From Flexamia atlantica (taxonomy: Eukaryota; Arthropoda; Insecta; Hemiptera; Cicadellidae): DNA of 64,000 nt. The stretch lies in NCBI GenBank assembly GCA_035578135.1, contig JAQJVK010000002.1, positions 71,154,052-71,218,051 of the forward strand, read 5' to 3'. A model generated the notes under the pieces. It made no database searches and was not told where the DNA came from. It saw only the letters and a list, made by a program, of their open reading frames with translations. Both the position numbers and the translations under genes were made by a program. Positions 1 to 9,812 of this stretch are shown piece by piece (positions within the stretch are counted from its first letter, which is position 1; every line of letters begins with the position of its first letter).

Positions 1-980
1 CCCAGACATTTAAAACATCTGGAAGCCACGAGCTTCTCACGCACCCGACAGCTCACGTACCATACCTTAAGGTGGCCCTTCTCCAGGAGCTTCGCAGCAG
101 CTCTGGCTCCCAGCGTCAGGATTGCCACCTTCTGACCCCGAGCATTTGCCTTCGAGACGAAGGTTTTCACCTCGACGTTTTCTCCGAGGACAGCTTTGAC
201 GGCAGCGGTCACCTCCTCCTCGGTTGTCAACTCGTCGAGGTCTCTCACCTCCAGCGTAGACTTGGGCTCGAGAACGCGGACTGTCGCGTTCGCCCCCAAG
301 ATGGTCTTCAGGTCTTCGCTGAAGGCGGACTTACTCTGAGAGGTGTCCCCGAGTTCGACTAGTAGGTCGCCGGTTCGGGTCTTCCTCATACCCTTGATAA
401 CGGCGCCCTTCTCATCGGGCTTCGCTTTGCTGCGAATCTCGCCCAGCACGTCGGCGTAGGATTTCCCCTCCGACGGCTTGATGAGAAGAGCGTCCGGCCG
501 CTGCTTGCGGGGCTTCTTCCTCGGTGCCTTCTTGCTTTCCTGTCCGCCGGGCTGGCTTCCAGGATTTTGACGAGGGTCTCTCTTTTTCCCCTTTCTTTTA
601 ACAACCTCGGTCCACGTTTCGGTTTCCGACCGCTTCGCTAAACCGTCTCCCCTAGGCTTCTTCTCAGCCTCCGGATGGGCGGGGCTGGAAGCGGCCCGCT
701 TCCCACCGGCTGGCTGAGCCTTCACCCGCAGTGATGGCGTCGTCTGTGTTGACGCGGCAACCGTCTCGCATGATTGCCACGACCTCCTCAGCTGGATGAT
801 GTGGTGCAGACTGGCCTCCAATTGGACGATGCCATCCTGCACATCCTTGCTGATATTCTTTTGCCGGGTGGTCGCGGCCTTCATTACAGCGAGGGTGTCG
901 AAGCACTTTTTAAGGTGCTCCTCCTCCTGCTGCCTGGCGAGCGCGATGACCGCGTCAAAGGGAGACGAGTCGGCGTCCAT
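1..980 (-). CDS. R1-clade non-LTR retrotransposon ORF1 (Gag-like), 3' part off the left edge
   Basis: An open frame runs from an ATG at 980-978 to the window edge without a stop (326 codons visible). It starts MDADSSPFDAV, has a glutamine/glutamate-rich N-terminal helix-like stretch, then a long lysine/arginine-rich linker. The last third reads DLDELTTEEEV, GQKVAILTLG, KVWYVSCRVRE and ends at CFKCLG. That order (DLDE..T..EEV, then CRVRE, then the first cysteines of a CCHC zinc knuckle) is the known layout of ORF1 in R1/TRAS/Waldo-type elements, which binds element RNA. The remaining zinc knuckles and the ORF2 endonuclease/reverse transcriptase should lie left of the window. The intact frame suggests a fairly young copy. 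The (TAA)n tract directly upstream is better explained as the tail of the neighbouring LINE than as this element's target site. Confidence 0.8.
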   Translation of the reverse strand, partial: MDADSSPFDAVIALARQQEEEHLKKCFDTLAVMKAATTRQKNISKDVQDGIVQLEASLHHIIQLRRSWQSCETVAASTQTTPSLRVKAQPAGGKRAASSPAHPEAEKKPRGDGLAKRSETETWTEVVKRKGKKRDPRQNPGSQPGGQESKKAPRKKPRKQRPDALLIKPSEGKSYADVLGEIRSKAKPDEKGAVIKGMRKTRTGDLLVELGDTSQSKSAFSEDLKTILGANATVRVLEPKSTLEVRDLDELTTEEEVTAAVKAVLGENVEVKTFVSKANARGQKVAILTLGARAAAKLLEKGHLKVWYVSCRVREKLVASRCFKCL

Positions 981-986
981 CGGCTC

Positions 987-988
<2 letters not shown>

Positions 989-1061
<73 letters not shown>
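989..1061. repeat. (TAA)n microsatellite, probable LINE tail
   Basis: A nearly perfect trinucleotide tract of about 73 bp. On the minus strand it follows a CAATAAA polyadenylation-like motif, so it reads as the (ATT)n 3' tail of the LINE at 1062-3056. It also abuts the 5' side of the R1-type ORF1. Confidence 0.9.
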
Positions 1062-3056
1062 TTTTATTGCAGAAAACAAAGGAAATGTATTACATGTCGT
1101 AGTAAATTCAATAAAACATCATTACACTCTCAAGATTACTAGCTAAAATATACAAACAAAAAATATTATTCAAGCTAACTTTGCATGACACGTAACAACT
1201 TTCATAAAAAATAATCTTACCTATCTGCAAACGCTACCCTAACAGGCAAATTGCCCAATTACTAGGGAAGCTTAAACATACAACAAATATATAAATAACC
1301 AACAAAAAATCACTTAGAACACGGAGTCAAACAATTTGAATTTATGATAAAATACAAACTAAAATCAATAATATATTTTTTAATTTGAACAAAGAAAATG
1401 AATAGTTGTTTATATCCAGGAAATCACTGTATTTAACTTTAAATAGCAGAGTAAAAATAAATCTTTCCTTCTACAAACACATGCACAAAATGCTATAAAT
1501 AAAACATACGCGTGCAAAACAAACTTAACTCAATAATTGAATGCATGATCTTTTAAATTTGGCGTGGCTGAAAGCAAAATCCAAAAAATTGTGAAAATTG
1601 TTGTAAAGGCGGACGGAATTATTCAATGGTGAATTAGCATGCGCTGTAGTTCTGGCAAAGGACTGATAGATCGCCCTGCTGACCCGACCACCGTAGCGCG
1701 GCACAAGCCACGATACGGCGGCCAAGGTCACAGGGTCGTCCACGTCACCAGCCACCACATCACGCAGATAACATAACGAAGCTACCTTTCTCCTAATTTC
1801 CAGCGGTTGAAACTCAAATATTTCGAACATCTCCCTGTATCTAATTAACCAGATTGGATGATTAGGAACACCAACAAACTTACAATAGAGCATTCTTAAA
1901 AACCTTTTCTGTACTTTCTCAAGCATTTCCTTGTGTAAAAATGAGTTTGGGGACCAAATAATTGAAGCAAATTCAAGTCTAGAGCGGACCAATGACGTGT
2001 AGAGTAGCTAACCCCAAAACACTGTAAGCTTTATTTACTGTTGAAATAACATGACGATTAAAAGACAGATTATCCTCAATCAGAACGCCCAAATCTTTGA
2101 AAAAATGTATTCTTTCGAAGGTAACGCCACATAATGTATACTGAAACAAAATAGGATTCTTTTTACGGTGAAAGGACATTATTACACATTTAGAAATATT
2201 TAGATTTAGTTTGTTAGAACAACACCAAGCATCCAATAACCTCAAATCATTTTGAAGAGACAAACAACCATTCAAGTTATCCACGATCGAAAATAATTTT
2301 AGGTCATCCGCATATAATAACACCTCATTGTTGAGATATTTAGAAAGGCAAGTCATTAATGAATATATTGAACATTAAAGGTCCAAGGTTACTCCCCTGA
2401 GGAACCCCGGAACATACTGAGAAGCAATCTGATTTAAAACCATCAAAAGAAACGTACTGCTGCCTGCAGCGCAAATAAGACATAAAAAATCTCACTAAAC
2501 TATTTGAAAATCCATAGAAGTTAAGTTTGCGATGTAAAATCAAATGATCTACCTTATCGAAAGCTTTCAAGAAGTCTGTATATATTGTATCAACTTGACA
2601 TTTAGAGTCTAACACCTGTGAAGCGAAGTTAACAAAATTACTGAGGTTTGAAGAAATAGAGCGTGAGGGATAGAAACCATGTTGTTTTTCCTAAATGTAC
2701 TGTTTTCTTTGTTTGAAATTCATTGTTGGTGATGGTGATTTTTTATATTTTGATTAGGATTTTTTTTTGTACTGTTTTATATGCGGAAAAATATTGCGAT
2801 GCAAAATTATTTCAAAAATCTTAGCTGGAGTAGAGAGTACTGCAACGGGTCTGAAATTCAAAACGTCCCGTTTGTCCCCCTTCTTAAACAAAGGAATAAT
2901 TCTTGTAATCTTCCATAGATCAGGAAATTGACGTGACTGTAAACAGATATTGAATATATGGCAAAGAGGATCGATCAAAATCTCAGAACAACCTTTAAAA
3001 ACATAAACAGGAATAAGATCAGGACCGAAGGATTTTTTAGAAGGTAATTTTTTCAC
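1062..3056 (-). mobile_element. Decayed Jockey/CR1-type non-LTR retrotransposon, reverse transcriptase and 3' end
   Basis: Minus-strand pieces together make up a reverse transcriptase. From 3056 to 2754: KKSFGPDLIP, RIIPLFKKGDK and NFRPVAVLST. From about 2690 to 2340: EKQHGFYPSRS, TDFLKAFDKVDH, SGVPQGSNLGPL and FINDLP. From 2356 to 1979: YADDLKLF, the catalytic YADD box, then NKLNLNISKC. From 1992 to 1525: the C-terminal thumb-like part (RSRLEFASIIWSPN, LEKVQKRFLRMLY). At least three frameshifts or deletions separate the pieces (near 2750-2700, 2345 and 1990), so it is dead. The 3' end is an AT-rich UTR with CAATAAA followed by (ATT)n. The 5' part, including the endonuclease, is missing. The motifs fit the Jockey/CR1 group; the exact clade is not resolved. 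Confidence 0.85.
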
Positions 3057-3120
3057 TGCCTCTTTGACTTCAAAGGTGAATGCTCACTGCCTCTTTGAGT
3101 TAAAGGTGAATTCTGAGTGA
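3053..3120. repeat. Short imperfect direct repeat at the LINE 5' boundary
   Basis: The phrase CACTGCCTCTTTGA followed by aaaggtgaat occurs twice about 35 bp apart. It marks the region where the LINE's recognisable sequence stops; it may be a small tandem duplication in the old element. Confidence 0.45.
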
Positions 3121-3218
3121 AGGAGGTAGAAAGAGTGGTTTATATGTGATTTTCTAGCTTTGTTATTGGAAAAGACTAGCTCAGTATTTTACTGGATCGT
3201 TCTTTAACCAATAGCCAA

Positions 3219-3357
3219 CCTTATGTTAGATAGCACCGATAGCATTGATAGCCCAATGATAAATGGCAACTGGACTCAGTTTCAATCCTGCCAGGAATTG
3301 AACCGGTGACCCTCAGGTTATGAGGTGAGCGCTTCATCCACTCGGCTATCCAGTCAA
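3219..3357 (-). mobile_element. tRNA-derived SINE with perfect 15-bp target duplication
   Basis: Read on the minus strand, the head is tRNA-like: box A is TAGCCGAGTGG, the anticodon-arm-like segment is CTCATAACCTGAG (CAT, as in a Met tRNA), and box B is GGTTCAATTCC. The 3' side does not pair with the 5' acceptor strand, so this is not a tRNA gene. It is flanked exactly by TTAACCAATAGCCAA at 3204-3218 and 3358-3372. A perfect target-site duplication supports a recent retroposition event by a LINE partner. Confidence 0.85.
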
Positions 3358-3577
3358 TTAACCAATAGCCAATCCAAAGCAGCTGGACCAAAAATTCACC
3401 CATCAAAAAACTACATTCTTTCCTCAGCATTGATCTAGCGACTACTGGAGTTAGGGGGGACCCTATAACCATCACACCACCCAGATTGACACTCTGTTCA
3501 CTTAAATATTCAATATCTCCTATCATTTTATTCACAATTCAATTTAATTTTTATTTTATTCAATTTTTGCTGCGCAG

Positions 3578-3746
3578 GGTGGACAGGAACAAGTACCAGA
3601 TCCACATCCCGCTGCCGCCCAAGATCGACCCGACGGTGACCATGATGCAGGTGGAGGAGAAACCCGACGTGACGTACAGCGACGTCGGCGGCTGCAAGGA
3701 GCAGATAGAGAAGCTGCGGGAGGTCGTCGAGACTCCACTGCTGCAT
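3578..3746 (+). CDS. Rpt1: Rpt1 exon a (OB-fold end to AAA+ start)
   Basis: The acceptor is TGCGCAG at 3571-3577 and the donor is CAT|GTGAGT. It starts in phase 2 (GG|G codon), encoding VDRNKYQIHIPLPPK through VVETPLLH. All earlier exons are outside the window, because 1-3577 holds only transposable elements. Confidence 0.95.
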
Positions 3747-6700
3747 GTGAGTAGAGGGAGAGGCTATCGAGAGTTTTTTCTATTTTTTTACTTCAAAAAC
3801 CTTTAATGTTTTTTGTCATGTGAATGCTTGTGATGGAACAGAAGTCGCTCGCGGATGGGTTTGATCCAGTCACATTTGACATAATGGGCTGCAGAGCGTT
3901 TTAAAACTGAGTTACAGTCTTTAAAATGTTTAAGTGATGCTGAAGTCTCACATGATCTTGGTCTGGTGTAGAGATAAAACTGTATGGCCACAAAGGTGAC
4001 AATTTGAATGAATTTTCATTTATCTGCTTAAACAACCTGGATAAGTGAGATTGGAAAGTAGTTAAAGGTAAAAAATAAAAGCTTCATCCTACATAGTAAA
4101 ACTTGTTTTTTTTTTGCTAACCTTTGACCAAAATTATCTTCAGCTATATCTAATCAGTTAAAATAATTTTCACCCATAAATTTCAAATAAATCATCACTT
4201 TTTCAGTGAAATCACAAAATATGAAAAAGAACCGTTTGTTGCAAGACCTTTTTGTAATTCCTGTTCGTGACAACCATGGCTGTTGTTCGTTCAATTATTT
4301 TAACTTTGACATCTATTATATCTACAATGCTGTCGGTCTCTTAAGACATCTAGTGTCATAGAGCAAACCACTTATAACTGAGTTACAATTGTTTCCGTTT
4401 CCTTATTCCAGCCGGAGAAGTTTGTGAACCTGGGCATCGAGCCGCCCAAGGGCGTGCTACTGTTTGGGCCGCCCGGCACCGGGAAGACGCTGTGTGCGCG
4501 AGCCGTCGCCAACCGGACCGACGCCTGCTTCATCCGCGTCATCGGCTCCGAGCTCGTCCAGAAGTACGTCGGAGAGGTGAGCGCGGTTCATTTTCAGAAG
4601 TAATATAATAATTGTTATTTTTCCGTAAAAGTCATTTACTGTAAATCAGTAGGGAGTTTCACAGATTATCAGGCCAGACTCTGCCCCAACAGCACAGGCA
4701 CCATGCTTAGGCTGAAAAATAATATCTGTTTTCTGTACCGAAGTGCCAGGGTGATAAACTATTTATGTGTTTTCTCTACTAAGGTAATAGCAATATGTAT
4801 ATTACGCTGGGGGGGAAAATTATATTTGTTTTCAATTCAGTTCAATTGTTCATTATTCATGACATATTTAAATATATATAAGAATGGTATCAATAGAGAA
4901 TATATCTTAAGACTATTGTACAATTTCCAAAATATAGGCTAGTAAATAATATTAAAAAAATATACAATTTCTGCATAGGGTTATTAAATGAGATCTGTGT
5001 TTTCTGCATAAAGTTATGAATGATACCTGTTTTTTTCTGTATCAGGGAGCCTGGGTTATAAACAAATTTGTTTTCTGCATAAGGGTGTTATATATTATTT
5101 GTGCTTTTTTGTGTCGGGTATGGCAAGTTGATAAGCAATATCTGTGTTTTCTGTACCAGGGCGCCAGGATGGTGAGGGAGCTGTTCGAGATGGCTCGCAG
5201 CAAGAAGGCCTGTCTGATCTTCTTCGACGAGATCGACGCCATCGGAGGTGCGAGGTTCGACGACGGAGCCGGCGGCGACAACGAGGTGCAGCGGACGATG
5301 TTGGAACTGATCAACCAGCTCGATGGCTTCGACCCCCGCGGCAACATCAAGGTAAACCAGAGAATGTTTGTGTGTTAATTATCATTTGTTAACACGTTAT
5401 TTGTTAACACGTTCGCGGCGGTGCGATTTCCCATTTTCCTTGTTGCCATCCTGGTGCTCCGCGCCTTGATACTGACTTTTAGTTCCTGTAACTGCAAGGC
5501 CTTCGGCAGCAGCAGCAGCAGCACAGTCCAGTGAAAACCCCTGTGATCACAGAATACAATTTCATTAAGAGCAGTGTTGTTGAAATTTCAAGCTCAGATC
5601 TTGGTTTAAAAATAAATCATATTGTATCACATTTCAGCTTGAGAGTGATTGCTCCCACCAGAATGGCATTAGGGTTCTGCATGGGAGCGATTGATCCCAT
5701 GCTGCCGCAAACGTGTTAATTCATTGTCGTTTCCTGACAAACACATTAGCTATGTGTGAAAATCACTGGCTGATTGATGTGCCAACTGGCCCGATGATTA
5801 CCTTGAAATTCAGTTGTCTCAAGGAGTGGACTGAGGACAAATAATTGGGCCCAGAGCCCCACCCTTGCCTAGAAACACTGTTTTCATGACAGTTGTGCAA
5901 TTGAAGGTTGACTATTTTAAAACATGCCTAAGAACCTGCTTGCTTCTTATTGTTGAACTGAACTCAACTGGTATCATACAACACTGTGTTAACATGATGC
6001 CAGTTTATTAAAAAAGAGACTCAGGCCAGTTCCAGTCAACTTAATACCCCAATTGTCAGGTAAACACAACTGCTAGCAAGTATTAAATTTCTGAGGTCAC
6101 GAGTTTTAAAAAGCTACATCTCCCGTTTATCCGCAGTCGGCAGATTTTTTTATCGCGGTTGCTTGCTAGATTTACTATAAACAGCATTTTCTATTCTTTA
6201 GTGGCTGGCAGATACGATCGACCATTTTTATGGCCGATCGCTAGTTTTGCAAAGTTGCATTTCGTATATTTATGATCGGCAAATGGACGCGATCTTTTTC
6301 ACGGCCGACCGCGGCTTTTGCAAGGCTACATTTGCCGATTATCGGCGGTTGTCAAATATGTGCGATCGTATTTCACGGCAGATCGCAAGTTTTAAAAAGC
6401 TACATCTGCCATTTATCCGCGACCAACAGATATGCGCTCTCGTTTCGCAGCCGTCCACGAGTTTTTCATAACAATAACCTCAACAATATTTCATTAACTC
6501 ATAGAAGAATGGATTTCGACAGTTATCTAGAAATGCCACCTCTGAGAAGAATTCAGGAATTGAAAACTTACAGCTAAATTAGCTCTAACCTTACACTTTA
6601 CAACTTCAAATTTGTATTCATAGTTTATTATTTGACTGATTCACATCCTTCATTTCTGTCTCATTTGATTTATAAAAATTAGAAGAAAAGTTTGGACTCG

Positions 6701-8730
6701 ATACTCGAGTAGTCGGCTTAATACTCGACTCGACTCTAATTCAAAATTCACTACTCGCCCACCCTTAATGACCCATATGTTTTTCATTTGCTGTGGGTCG
6801 AGTATGTATAAAATTTCAACAAGTTCTTACTGAACACTTCCAATACTAAGTAGTACTAATTCGAACAAAGTGAGTTATACTCAACTTGAAAATCACTCTT
6901 TATGATTGGTGACAAATAGCATAAGTAGTAGCTCGTAGCTCATAGCAAATAGTAGTTAGTAAATTTGAGAAGTGAGACAAATGTCCCATATGTTTTTCAT
7001 TTGATACAGGTGACAAATAGTATTAGTAGCACATAGCCCATAGAACGCTGCCGGTAGCACGTAGCTCATAAAAAATAGTAGCTTGTAAGTTTGAGTATTG
7101 GGACAAAAATGTCTCAAACGTTTTCAGTTTGTTGCGGGTGATCAATTGCACAAATCCCCAATTCGGTTGCTCATAGTAAACAGTAGCTAGTAAGTTTGAG
7201 TATTGGGACAAAAGTGACCCGTACGTTTTCAATTTGTTGCGGGTGACCAATCGCACAAATCCCTAATTCGGTGTCTCCCATTGGTCGGCAGGTGCTGATG
7301 GCCACCAACCGGCCGGACACGCTGGACCCGGCGCTGATGCGGCCCGGGCGTCTCGACCGTAAGGTGGAGTTCGGCCTGCCCGACCTCGAGGGGAGGACCC
7401 ACATATTCAAGATCCACGCGAGGTCCATGAGCGTCGAGAGGGACATCCGCTTCGAGCTGCTCGCCAGACTCTGTCCCAACAGCACAGGTACCTTGTGTAT
7501 ACCTGACGGAATAAGTTTGACCGAATCGGCACTCAAAATTATGTAGATGAACTACAAACTTACATAAGTTTTAGAAGTAACAAATTCCTGTAAGTTCTGA
7601 AAAACTTACAAAGTGTAAAAATTAACGTCCGGAAAGTGGTCGGTGTAACGACCGGGGTGCAGGCCACATTCTGGGATATAGTAAATTATGTTTATGTGGT
7701 TTTTCATATTTTTTTCTGAAATTATGGATTTATCACATTTACTCAAAATGAATCAGGGGAGCAGCCTAGTGTAGTCGTAGAACGTGGGACTTTGGTTCCC
7801 TGGGTCCCGGGTTCGAATCCTGTCAGTCACCAATGGCAATTGCTATGTGATAATGCTGTGACTTTGAGAGTGCACATTAAGATAATTAAGGTGCAGTGCA
7901 TGTCCATGGGAACTTTTATGCTTTCCCTCTTCTAGAAAAAAAGTATCAGCCTACTGTGCCCCAGCACTTCGCTCAGGGCAGTTTATCTGTTGCCCACATG
8001 CAGTTTGCAAAACATGTTTTTCAGCGGTATAGACCCTAGTTTGTTTGTGTCTCCTGCCTTTTCAGTTTGTGGTAAGTGGCAGCAGCATGGGAGCAATCGC
8101 TCCTATGCAGAACTCTTATCACTCCCAATAGACAATAGACAAAATTTCTTTATCAACATATTCTCCAGGAATAGTAATAGGGTCGCAAATTCAGAACAAG
8201 ATACATTGGATGTTGTAAATTAAGTAATACAATGGAGTGGTAATATTATTTCAGCACCCGGGTAAGTATAGGAGTATGTCGCCGGCAGTCAATATGATAA
8301 TATAGTAGGAAAAAAGTAACAACCAAGTAGCACCAGTACTTTGACATTTTTTATTGGTTGTCATTAGTAAAGTATTGTAAACGTTCCCATGGCTAAAGAT
8401 AGGAAGATCATTGAAAAGTAGGAAAGCAAGACAAATTTCTCAGCATTCTCATTCTCTACTAAAAGTTAAGAAAAGTAGGACAATTAGTAGGAGACCTGTT
8501 TTAATTGGCCTTGTGGTTCAAGGTGAACTGCTGTATATAAACAGTTTTGACCAATCGGACGGTGTTTTCTAGGTGCTGAGATCAGGTCTGTGTGCACGGA
8601 AGCTGGAATGTTTGCCATCCGAGCCCGAAGGAAAGTCGCTACAGAGAAAGACTTCCTTGAAGCTGTCAACAAAGTCATAAAATCTTACGCTAAATTCTCT
8701 GCTACTCCTCGTTACATGACCTACAACTAA
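3578..8730 (+). CDS. Rpt1: 26S proteasome regulatory ATPase Rpt1 / PSMC2, five 3' exons (N-terminal exons missing)
   Basis: Exons 3578-3746, 4412-4576, 5160-5351, 7292-7487 and 8573-8730 splice in frame with GT-AG borders. They give about 293 residues that match the C-terminal two thirds of PSMC2 (usual length about 433) almost without change. Rpt1 is one of six AAA+ ATPases of the 19S base ring that unfold ubiquitinated substrates and open the 20S gate, in cytosol and nucleus. Visible features are the OB-fold end (KYQIHIPLPPKIDPT), Walker A GPPGTGKT, Walker B LIFFDEIDA, the arginine-finger region NRPDTLDPALMRPGRLDR, and the Rpt1-type C-terminus RYMTYN. Residues 1 to about 130 should lie left of position 1. 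Exons are GC-rich (roughly 60%) against AT-rich introns. Introns are loaded with repeats, including decayed copies of Rpt1's own exon boundaries. Confidence 0.97.
4412..4576 (+). CDS. Rpt1: Rpt1 exon b (Walker A)
   Basis: 55 codons, phase 0 on both sides, acceptor TTATTCCAG, donor GAG|GTGAGC. It contains GVLLFGPPGTGKTLCARA, the nucleotide-binding P-loop, and ends KYVGE. Confidence 0.96.
4673..4702 (+). pseudogene. Stray copy of the 3' end of Rpt1 exon d inside intron b-c
   Basis: Thirty bases match the end of exon d plus its donor (7463-7492) with two mismatches. Both changes are C for T: one in the coding part and one that turns the donor GT into GC. It encodes nothing in its present place. 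It is a fragment of a downstream exon moved or copied about 2.8 kb upstream. Confidence 0.8.
4715..5150 (+). repeat. Decayed tandem copies of the Rpt1 exon-c 3' splice-site region
   Basis: Segments like ATCTGTTTTCTGTACC followed by an AAGTGCCAGGGT-type stretch recur at about 4725-4760, 4765-4800, 4988-5012, 5024-5060 and 5065-5090. They resemble the true acceptor region at 5139-5175. The copy near 5024-5060 keeps a CTGTATCAG|GG acceptor and a GGAGCCTGGGTT exon start-like stretch. The copies are degenerate, so the estimate of five is by eye. Confidence 0.6.
5160..5351 (+). CDS. Rpt1: Rpt1 exon c (Walker B)
   Basis: 64 codons, phase 0 on both sides, acceptor TTTCTGTACCAG, donor AAG|GTAAAC. It encodes GARMVRELFEMARSKK, then LIFFDEIDAIGGARFDDG and DGFDPRGNIK. 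The Walker B glutamate that activates water is present. Confidence 0.96.
5408..5715. mobile_element. TTAA-flanked MITE (piggyBac-like ends)
   Basis: 308 bp between TTAA at 5404-5407 and TTAA at 5716-5719. The ends are inverted: CACGTTCGCGGCGG on the left and the reverse complement CACGTTTGCGGCAG on the right. There is no coding sequence. TTAA duplication is the hallmark of piggyBac-type transposition. A second, inverted piece of the same family lies at about 8075-8115. Confidence 0.75.
6232..6468. repeat. Tandem repeat of about 74 bp
   Basis: The phrase AGTTTTGCAAAGTTGCAT and its variants recur at about 6242, 6315 and 6388, with GATCG-rich stretches between (gatcgcaag, cgatcgtatttcacgg). A looser related copy lies at 6107-6160. 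No coding sense; intron c-d of Rpt1. Confidence 0.65.
6691..6768 (-). mobile_element. hAT-like element end
   Basis: On the minus strand this begins AAGGGTGGGCGAGTAGT and continues with repeated ACTCGA motifs. The same terminal sequence occurs in the other orientation at 9176-9255. Ends of the GGGTGGGCGAG type are common in hAT-type elements. The other end of this copy is not seen. Confidence 0.55.
6980..7275. repeat. Degenerate tandem repeat abutting the Rpt1 exon-d acceptor
   Basis: A unit of roughly 105-130 bp containing GTTTTCAATTTGTTGCGGG, CACAAATCCCTAATTCGG and AAGTTTGAGTATTGGGACA is repeated two to three times, with an older copy near 6775. The last unit ends about 15 bp before the acceptor at 7290, but the acceptor itself is not clearly in the repeat. 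Confidence 0.6.
7292..7487 (+). CDS. Rpt1: Rpt1 exon d (sensor / arginine fingers)
   Basis: 65 codons plus one base, acceptor TCGGCAG, donor ACAG|GTACC. It encodes VLMATNRPDTLDPALMRPGR, EFGLPDLEGRTHIFK and ARLCPNST. The end of this exon is the source of the stray copy at 4673-4702. Confidence 0.96.
7755..7985 (+). mobile_element. tRNA-derived SINE-like element
   Basis: Plus strand: a box A-like AGCCTAGTGTAG and a strong box B GGTTCGAATCC about 50 bp apart, followed by a non-tRNA body with an A-run near 7938. A cloverleaf cannot be completed, so it is a SINE head and not a tRNA. No target duplication was found; borders are approximate. Confidence 0.6.
8075..8115. mobile_element. Fragment of the same MITE family as 5408-5715, inverted
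   Basis: GCAGCATGGGAGCAATCGCT and what follows match the reverse complement of 5670-5704 with about two mismatches. The stretch is itself a near palindrome. Confidence 0.6.
8126..8240 (-). mobile_element. LINE 3' end with CTATTG-type tail
   Basis: The reverse complement ends TTTGTCTATTGTCTATTG and matches the 3' end at 38690-38806 over about 115 bp. Two copies sharing one tail define a non-LTR family. There is no protein-coding part here. Confidence 0.6.
8573..8730 (+). CDS. Rpt1: Rpt1 terminal exon e
   Basis: The acceptor is TTTTCTAG at 8565-8572. It starts in phase 1 (G|GT), encodes AEIRSVCTEAGMFAIRARRK through SATPRYMTYN, and ends TAA at 8728-8730. A decayed duplicate with an internal deletion lies at 26487-27060. 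Confidence 0.96.
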
Positions 8731-8762
8731 AGCTTTCTTTGTATTTGTTTTATTAATTATTT

Positions 8763-8768
8763 AATAAA
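8763..8768 (+). promoter_or_regulatory. Rpt1 polyadenylation signal
   Basis: AATAAA (then AATAAATAAA-like context) 33 bp after the stop. Position and sequence fit the main poly(A) signal of Rpt1. A further AATAAA-like run is near 9001. Confidence 0.75.
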
Positions 8769-9175
8769 TAAATCTGGTTTGTGTAAAATGGTGTTTTTTC
8801 TAAGAAAGTTTGTGTTCATTAAACTATAATACCTAGGTTTTAGTAAACCAGTTATAAGAGATTGCTCCAAACTTACTGCTTTACATAATTTTATTTTAAT
8901 TAATATTCAGGGCCAAAATCATTCGGTATCTGGCTTTCAAATAAGTTTATTTGTATAAATTTCTAGAGTAAAAAATGATGATTATGTTTCTAGCAAAGAA
9001 AAAATAAACAAGAGCAAATAAACAAACAAATCAAACTGAAACAGAATGTACTGTGGCATAGGTTTAGTGATATACCCTTAATGACAGGCCAAACTTTCTA
9101 GTTTAATAGAGAAATTTTAATTTTACTAAGTTGCTTCAATCCAAGTAAAAATCGTAAATTATATATACCTAAAAT

Positions 9176-9255
9176 TAGGGGTGGGCGAGTAGTAGATTTT
9201 GAATTCGAGTCAAGTCGAGCATCAGACCAACTACTCGAGTATCGAGTTGAGTCGT
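9176..9255 (+). mobile_element. hAT-like element end (second copy)
   Basis: It starts TAGGGGTGGGCGAGTAGT and continues with CGAGT-rich sequence like the copy at 6691-6768, which is in inverse orientation. Its partner end is not seen. Confidence 0.55.
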
Positions 9256-9294
9256 TGTTTGTGAAAAGTAATGAAATATTAATTTTTTTAAAGT

Positions 9295-9812
9295 AACTAG
9301 CAGTTGCCCGTGGGTTGCTCACGATAAAATTTTAACGCCCACTGCCTAAATGAAGATGGTGCCACATACTGAGTTTATAATTAAACAGATAAGGTTCAAA
9401 AGCTAAAGATGACTTTGATTGAACTTTTATATAGCACATATCACCTAAAACAAAAAAAACAAAACCATGACAAAAGGAACCAGATTTCAAATCAGCTGTA
9501 AAGACGTGTCCGTCTGTGAAGCTTAATCCGCCCACTTCAACTAAAGATCATCCATTGAATTATATAGAAAAATTTCAGAACTTTGGTATGCAAAATATTG
9601 TTTTGATATCTGGCTTACTTTAAAAGATATTAAATGATCCCGGACTTTTGGGACACACAGTATATAGATATATAGATATACATATTTATGAAAATGAACG
9701 AATGGTGTTTTTGGCATCTGAGGACCTCAAAAAGAAAAGTTATGGTGGTCTCGGGCTTAGGTCTTACCATGAGACCTACAGTAACAGCTTCTTCCCTATA
9801 GGGGAAATTCGC
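9295..9812 (+). repeat. Unclassified interspersed repeat (ends CCCTATAGGGGAAATTCGCT)
   Basis: It starts near CTAGCAGTTGCCCGTGGG, has a short (TATAGA) stretch near 9660, then GAAAATGAACGAATGGTG, and ends CCCTATAGGGGAAATTCGCT. The 3' part matches 20980-21113 closely. No coding capacity. Class uncertain; similar phrases are typical of abundant insect repeats. Confidence 0.6.

Noticed and set aside
774..1146. Plus-strand frames with poly-Asn or poly-Ile
   Set aside because: Antisense of the R1-type ORF1 running into the (TAA)n tract.
3290..3357. Possible tRNA gene (minus strand)
   Set aside because: Boxes A and B are present, but the acceptor stem does not close and the unit has a SINE tail and target duplication.
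3528..3738. Minus-strand frames opposite Rpt1 exon a
   Set aside because: Shadow frames of the GC-rich exon; the plus strand matches Rpt1 exactly.
7761..7830. Possible tRNA gene (plus strand)
   Set aside because: Good box B but no cloverleaf; the body continues as SINE sequence.
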